From Closterium sp. NIES-65 (lineage: Eukaryota > Streptophyta > Zygnematophyceae > Desmidiales > Closteriaceae): a stretch of DNA of 64,000 bases. Each line of letters starts with the position of its first letter. Position 1 is the first letter of the stretch. The notes under the pieces were generated by a model. That model saw only the letters and a program-made list of their open reading frames with translations. It was not told where the DNA came from and ran no database searches. The position numbers and the translations under genes were made by a program. The stretch is from contig CANXME010000061.1 in the NCBI GenBank assembly GCA_948144175.1, forward strand, positions 62,001-126,000, written 5' to 3'. Positions 58,101-64,000 of this stretch are shown in pieces.

Positions 58101-59780
58101 GGCATAGCGTGAGCAAAATAGCAAGAACAATGGCCTAGCGTGTGCAAAATAAAAAGAACAAGGTCCTAGCGTGTGCAAAATAAAAAGAACAAGGGCATAG
58201 CGTGTGCAAAACTGCAAGAAGAAGGGCCTAGTGTGTGCAAAATAAAAAGAACAAGGGCCTAGCGTGTGCAACATTGCAAGAACAAGGGCCTAGCGTATGC
58301 AAAATTGCAAGAACAAGGGCCTAGCGAGTGCAAAATAGCAAGAGCAAGGGCCTAGCCTGTGCAAAAAATCAAGAACAAGGGCCTAGCGTTCGCGAAATAG
58401 CAAGAACAAGGGCCTAGCGTGTTCAAAATAAAAAAAGCAAGGGTGTAGCATATGCAAAATTGCAAGAACAAGGGCCTAGCGTGTGCAAAATATAAAGAAC
58501 AAGGGCATAGCGTGTGCAAAATAGCAAGAACAAGGGCCTAGCGTGTGCAAAATAAAAAGAACAAGGGCCTAGCGTGTGCGAAATAAAAAGAACAAGGGCC
58601 TAGCGTGTGCAAAATTGCAAGAACAAGGGCCTAGCGTTTGCAAAATTGCAAGAACAAGGGCCTAGCAAGTGCACAATAGCAAGAGCAAAGGCCTAGCGTT
58701 TGCAAAAAATCAAGAATAAGGGCCTAGCGTTCGAGAAATAGCAAGAGCAAGGGCCTAGCGTGTGCAAAATAAAAAGAACAAGGGTCTAGCATGTGCAAAA
58801 TTGCAAGAACAAGGGCCTAGCGTGTGCAAAATAAAAAGAACAAGGGCATAGCGTGTGCAAAATAGCAAGAACAATGGCCTAGCGTATGCAAAATAAAAAG
58901 AACAAGGGCCTAGCGTGTGCAAAACTGCAAGAACAAGGGCCTAGTGTATGCAAAATAAAAAAAACAAGGGCCTAGCGTGTGCAAAATTGCAAGAACAAGG
59001 GCCTAGCGTGTGCAAAATTGCAAGAACAAGGGCCTAGTGTGTGCAAAATAAAAGGAACAAATGTCTAGCATGTGCAAAATTGCAAGAACAAGGGCCTAGC
59101 GTGTGCAAAATAAAAAGAACAAGGGCATAGCGTGTGCAAAATAGCAAGAACAATGGCCTAGCGTGTGCAAAATAAAAAGAACAAGGTCCTAGCGTGTGCA
59201 AAATAAAAAGAACAAGGGCCTAGCGTGTGCAAAATTGCAAGAACAAGGGCCTAGTGTGTGCAAAATAAAAAGAACAACGGCCTAGCGTGTGCAAAATTGC
59301 AAGAACAAGGGTCTAGCGTGTGCGAAATTGCAAGAACAAGGGCCTTGCGTGTGCAAAATTGCAAGAACAAGGGCCAAACATGTGCAAAATTGCAAGAACA
59401 AGGGTCTAGCGTGTGCAAAATAGCAAGAACAAGGGCATAGCGTTTGCAAACTTGCAAGAACAAGGGTCTAGCGTCTGCAAAATAGCAATAACAAAGTCCT
59501 AGCGTGTGCAAAATTGCAAGAACAAGGGTCTAGCGTGTGCAAAATAGCAAAAACAAGGGCATAGCGTGTGCAAACTTGCAAGAACAAGGGCCTAGCGTGT
59601 GCAACATTGCAAGAACAAGGGCCTAGCGTGTGCAAAATAGCAAGAACAAAGTCCTAGCGTGTTCAAAATTGCAAGAACAAGGGTCTAGCGTGTGCAAAAT
59701 AGCAAGAACAAGGGCCTTGCGTTTGCAAAATTGCAAGAACAAGGGCCTAGCGTGTGCAACATTGCAAGAACAAGGGCCTA
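55181..59780 (+). repeat. Higher-order repeat of the 31-bp satellite (61-mer, 64-mer, partial copy)
   Basis: The rare monomer AACAAATGT occurs at 55,181, 57,072 and 59,056. The offsets are 1,891 bp (61 x 31) and 1,984 bp (64 x 31). The second copy has three extra monomers near 58.48-58.57 kb. The third copy is partial and stops matching near 59.78 kb. Runs with CAAACTTGC, CAATAACAAAG and CAACATTGC follow in the same order in each copy. Confidence 0.9.
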
Positions 59781-60261
59781 GCGTGTGCAAAATAGCAAGA
59801 ACAAGGGCCTAGCGTGTGCAAATTGCAAGAACAAGGGTCTAGCGTGTGCAAAATTGCAAGAATAAGGGCCTAGCGTGTGCAAAATTGCAAGAACAAGGGC
59901 CTAGCATGTGCAAAATTGCAAGAACAACGGCCTCAGGTGTGCATAATTGCACGAACAAGGGCCTAGCGTGTGCAAAATTTCAGGAACAAGGGCCTAGTGT
60001 GTGCAAAATAGCAAGAACAAGGGCCTAGCGTGTGCAAAATAGCAAGAACAAGGGCAGGGCATCTGCAAAATAGCAAGAACAAGGGCCTAGCGTGTGCAAA
60101 ATAGCAAGAACAAGGGCCTAGAGTGTGCAAAATTGCAAGAACAAGGGCCTAGCGTGTGCAAAATTGCAAGAACAAGGGTCTAGCATGCGCAAAATAGCAA
60201 GAACAAGGGCCTAGCATGTACAAAATTGCAAGAACAAGGGCCTAGCGTGTGCAAAATTGCA

Positions 60262-63200
60262 TGAACAAGGGTCTAGAGTGTGCAAAATAGCAAGAACAAG
60301 GGCCTACTGTGTGCAAAATTGCAAGAACAAGGGTCTAGCGTGTGCAAAATAGCAAGAACAAGAGCCTAGCGTGTGCAAAATTGCAAGAACAAAGGCCTAG
60401 CGTGTGCAAAATTGCAAGAACAAGGGCCTAGCGTGTGCAAAATTGCAAGAACAAGGGCCTAGCGTTTGCAAAATTGCAAGAACAAGGGTCTAGCGTGTGC
60501 AAAACTGCAAGAACAAGGGCATAGCGTGTGCAAAATTGCAAGAACAAGGGTCTAGCGTATGCAAAATAGCAAGAACAAGGGCCTAGCGTGTGCAAAATTG
60601 CAAGAACAAGGGCCTAGCATGTGCAAAATTGCAAGAACAAGGGCCTAGCGTGTGCAAAATTGCAAGAACAAGGGCCTAGCGTGTGCAAAATTGCAAGAAC
60701 ATAGGTCTAGCGTGTGCAAAATAGCAAGAACAAGAGCATAGCGTGTGCAAAATTGCAAAAACAAGGGTCTAGCATGTTCAAAATAGCAAGAACAAGGGCC
60801 TAGCGTTTGCAGAATTGCAAGAACAAGGGACTAGCGTGTGCAAAATAGCAAGAACAAGGGCCTAGCGTGTGCAAAATTGCAAGAACAAAGGTGTAGCGTG
60901 TGCAAAATCGCAAGAACAAGGGCCTAGCGTGAGCAAAATTGCAAGAACAAGGGCCTAGCATGTGCAAAATTGCAAGAACAAGGGTCTAGCGTGTGCAAAA
61001 TAGCAAGAACAAGAGCCTAGGGTGTGCAAAATTGCAAGAACAAGGGCCTAGCGTGTGCAAAATTGCAAGAACAAGGGCCTAGCGTGCGCAAAATAGCAAG
61101 AACAAGGGCCTAGCATGTACAAAATTGCAAGAACAAGGGCCTAGCGTGTGCAAAATTGCATGAACAAGAATCTAGGGTGTGCAAAATAGCAAGATCAAGG
61201 GCCTACTGTGTGCAAAATTGCAAGAACAAGGGTCTAGCGTGTGCAAAATAGCAAGAACAAGAGCCTAGCGTGTGCAAAATTGCAAGAACAAAGGCCTAGC
61301 GTGTGCAAAATTGCAAGAACAAGGGCCTAGCGTGTGCAAAATTGCAAGAACAAGGGCCTAGCGTTTGCAAAATTGCAAGAACAATGGTCTAGCGTGTGCA
61401 AAATTGCAAGAACAAGAGCCTAGGGTGTGCAAAATTGCAAGAACAAGGGCCTAGCGTGTGCAAAATTGCAAGAACAAGGGCCTAGCGTGCGCAAAATAGC
61501 AAGAACAAGGGCCTAGCATGTACAAAATTGCAAGAACAAGGGCCTAGCGTGTGCAAAATTGCATGAACAAGAATCTAGGGTGTGCAAAATAGCAAGATCA
61601 AGGGCCTACTGTGTGCAAAATTGCAAGAACAAGGGTCTAGCGTGTGCAAAATAGCAAGAACAAGAGCCTAGCGTGTGCAAAATTGCAAGAACAAAGGCCT
61701 AGCGTGTGCAAAATTGCAAGAACAAGGGCCTAGCGTGTGCAAAATTGCAAGAACAAGGGCCTAGCGTTTGCAAAATTGCAAGAACAATGGTCTAGCGTGT
61801 GCAAAATTGCAAGAACAAGGGCATAGCGTGTGCAAAATTGCAAGAACAAGGGTCTAGCGTATGCAAAATAGCAAGAACAAGGGCCTAGCGTGTGCAAAAT
61901 TGCAAGAACAAGGGCCTAGCATGTGCAAAATTGCAAGAACAAGGGTTTAGCGTGTGCAAAATTGCAAGAACAAGGGCCTAGCGTGTGCAAAATAGAAAGA
62001 ACAAGGGCCTAGCGTGTGCAAAATAGCAAGAACAAGGGCCTAGCGTGTGCAAAATTGCAAGAACAAAGGTGTAGCGTGTGCAAAATCGCAAGAACAAGGG
62101 CCTAGCGTGAGCAAAATTGCAAGAACAAGGGCCTAGCATGTGCAAAATTGCAAGAACAAGGGTCTAGCGTGTGCAAAATAGCAAGAACAAGAGCCTAGGG
62201 TGTGCAAAATTGCAAGAACAAGGGCCTAGCGTGTGCAAAATTGCAAGAACAAGGGCCTAGCGTGCGCAAAATAGCAAGAACAAGGGCCTAGCATGTACAA
62301 AATTGCAAGAACAAGGGCCTAGCGTGTGCAAAATTGCATGAACAAGAATCTAGGGTGTGCAAAATAGCAAGATCAAGGGCCTACTGTGTGCAAAATTGCA
62401 AGAACAAGGGTCTAGCGTGTGCAAAATAGCAAGAACAAGAGCCTAGCGTGTGCAAAATTGCAAGAACAAAGGCCTAGCGTGTGCAAAATTGCAAGAACAA
62501 GGGCCTAGCGTGTGCAAAATTGCAAGAACAAGGGCCTAGCGTTTGCAAAATTGCAAGAACAATGGTCTAGCGTGTGCAAAATTGCAAGAACAAGAGCCTA
62601 GGGTGTGCAAAATTGCAAGAACAAGGGCCTAGCGTGTGCAAAATTGCAAGAACAAGGGCCTAGCGTGCGCAAAATAGCAAGAACAAGGGCCTAGCATGTA
62701 CAAAATTGCAAGAACAAGGGCCTAGCGTGTGCAAAATTGCATGAACAAGAATCTAGGGTGTGCAAAATAGCAAGATCAAGGGCCTACTGTGTGCAAAATT
62801 GCAAGAACAAGGGTCTAGCGTGTGCAAAATAGCAAGAACAAGAGCCTAGCGTGTGCAAAATTGCAAGAACAAAGGCCTAGCGTGTGCAAAATTGCAAGAA
62901 CAAGGGCCTAGCGTGTGCAAAATTGCAAGAACAAGGGCCTAGCGTTTGCAAAATTGCAAGAACAATGGTCTAGCGTGTGCAAAATTGCAAGAACAAGGGC
63001 ATAGCGTGTGCAAAATTGCAAGAACAAGGGTCTAGCGTATGCAAAATAGCAAGAACAAGGGCCTAGCGTGTGCAAAATTGCAAGAACAAGGGCCTAGCAT
63101 GTGCAAAATTGCAAGAACAAGGGTTTAGCGTGTGCAAAATTGCAAGAACAAGGGCCTAGCGTGTGCAAAATTGCAAGAACATAGGTCTAGCGTGTGCAAA

Positions 63201-63650
63201 ATAGCAAGAACAAGAGCATAGCGTGTGCAAAATTGCAAAAACAAGGGTCTAGCATGTTCAAAATAGCAAGAACAAGGGCCTAGCGTTTGCAGAATTGCAA
63301 GAATAAGGGCCTAGCGTGTGCAAAATTGCAAGAACAAGGGACTAGCGTGTGCAAAATAGCAAGAACAAGGGCCTAGCGTGTGCAAAATTGCAAGAACAAA
63401 GGTCTAGCGTGTGCAAAATCGCAAGAACAAGGGCCTAGCGTGAGCAAAATTGCAAGAACAAGGGCCTAGCATGTGCAAAATTGCAAGAACAAGGGTCTAG
63501 CGTGTGCAAAATAGCAAGAACAAGAGCCTAGGGTGTGCAAAATTGCAAGAACAAGGGCCTAGCGTGTGCAAAATTGCAAGAACAAGGGCCTAGCGTGTGC
63601 AAAATTGCAAGAACAAGGGCCTAGCGTTTGCAAAATTGCAAGAACAAGGG
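60262..63650 (+). repeat. Nested higher-order repeats (13-, 25-, 38- and 80-mers) of the 31-bp satellite
   Basis: The rare monomer with TGAACAAG after TTGCA occurs at 60,262, 61,161, 61,564, 62,339 and 62,742. The offsets are 899, 403, 775 and 403 bp, or 29, 13, 25 and 13 monomers exactly. Thus 61,161-62,338 (1,178 bp, 38 monomers) is repeated from 62,339. A larger 2,480-bp unit (80 monomers) links 60,262 to 62,742, and AACATAGG at 60,698 to 63,178. The copies appear almost identical. Confidence 0.88.
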
Positions 63651-64000
63651 TCTAGCGTGTGCAAAATTGCAAGAACAAGGGCATAGCGTGTGCAAAATTG
63701 CAAGAACAAGGGTCTAGCGTATGCAAAATAGCAAGAACAAGGGCCTAGCGTGTGCAAAATTGCAAGAACAAGGGCCTAGCATGTGCAAAATTGCAAGAAC
63801 AAGGGCCTAGCGTGTGCAAAATTGCAAGAACAAGGGCCTAGCGTGTGCAAAATAGCAAGAAAAAGGGCCTAGCGTGTGCAAAATTGCAAGAACAAAGGTC
63901 TAGCGTGTGCAAAATTGCAAGAACAAGGGCCTAGCGTGAGCAAAATTGCAAGAACAAGGGCATAGCATGTGCAAAATTGCAAGAACAAGGGTCTAACGTG

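Larger units (their letters stand above)
50518..64000 (+). repeat. 31-bp satellite array
   Basis: About 435 tandem copies of a 31-bp unit; a consensus example is 60,433-60,463. Its parts in order are GTGTGCAAAA, a variable TTGC or AGC or AAAA, AAGAACAAGG and GCCTAGC. Monomer classes are AAAATTGC, AAAATAGC, AAAATAAAAAG, the CGTTCGCGAAATAGC class, the AAAAAATC class and the GAGTGCAAAATAGC class. Period 31 gives a 31-codon stop-free cycle in some frames, producing spurious open frames. There are no unique spacers, so it is not a CRISPR array. It runs past the window end. Confidence 0.97.

Noticed and set aside
59258-60028. Short open frames with a 31-residue period in the 31-mer array
   Set aside because: They follow the satellite period exactly and are interrupted wherever a monomer variant creates a stop.
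50518-64000. 31-bp repeat considered as a CRISPR array
   Set aside because: Monomers are directly contiguous with no unique spacers, hundreds of copies are present and there are no cas genes.

Overview
This window is almost wholly satellite DNA. Three unrelated-looking tandem-repeat families fill about 63.1 kb of the 64 kb. The only other content is an island of about 0.88 kb (29,963-30,843) holding the 3' end of a Ty1/copia retrotransposon. I see no intact protein-coding gene, rRNA, tRNA or CRISPR array. The copia element and megasatellite-scale arrays point to a eukaryotic nuclear genome, in a heterochromatic, subtelomeric or centromere-like domain. The species cannot be read from the sequence. 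An oomycete or similar protist is a guess only.

Layout. (1) 1-10,068: a hexamer array, unit CACGTC on the + strand. (2) 10,069-10,108: two 17-bp monomers. (3) 10,109-12,973: the same hexamer in the opposite orientation (GTGGAC on the + strand). (4) 12,974-50,511: a 17-bp satellite whose forward monomer (F) is CAAGCTCCTGGACCAGG. Its orientation runs R (12,974-14,160), F (14,161-29,962), copia island, F (30,844-40,170), R (40,171-42,962), F (42,963-43,353), R (43,354-50,511). (5) 50,518 to the window end: a 31-bp satellite in one orientation. It is heterogeneous with several monomer classes up to about 59.3 kb and more homogeneous beyond.

All three families show higher-order structure: tandem blocks of many monomers duplicated as units. 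Examples are 738 and about 2,124 bp in the hexamer; 731, about 2,840 and about 2,905 bp in the 17-mer; and 1,178, 1,891, 1,984 and 2,480 bp in the 31-mer. Most offsets are exact multiples of the monomer. Related 17-mer blocks also occur as inverted copies about 30 kb apart (16.9-18.0 kb versus 47.3-50.2 kb).

The strongest structural result is at the hexamer/17-mer border. Computationally flipping 10,069-12,973 yields one continuous hexamer array followed by one continuous 17-mer array, with both repeat phases kept to the base. The switch is therefore best read as a single inversion. Very long open frames cross the arrays on both strands, including one of 4,401 codons at 23-13,228. They exist because the monomers contain no stop codons, and I do not annotate them as genes. 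No gene network can be described; the biology here is satellite turnover by duplication, inversion and junction formation at short shared motifs.
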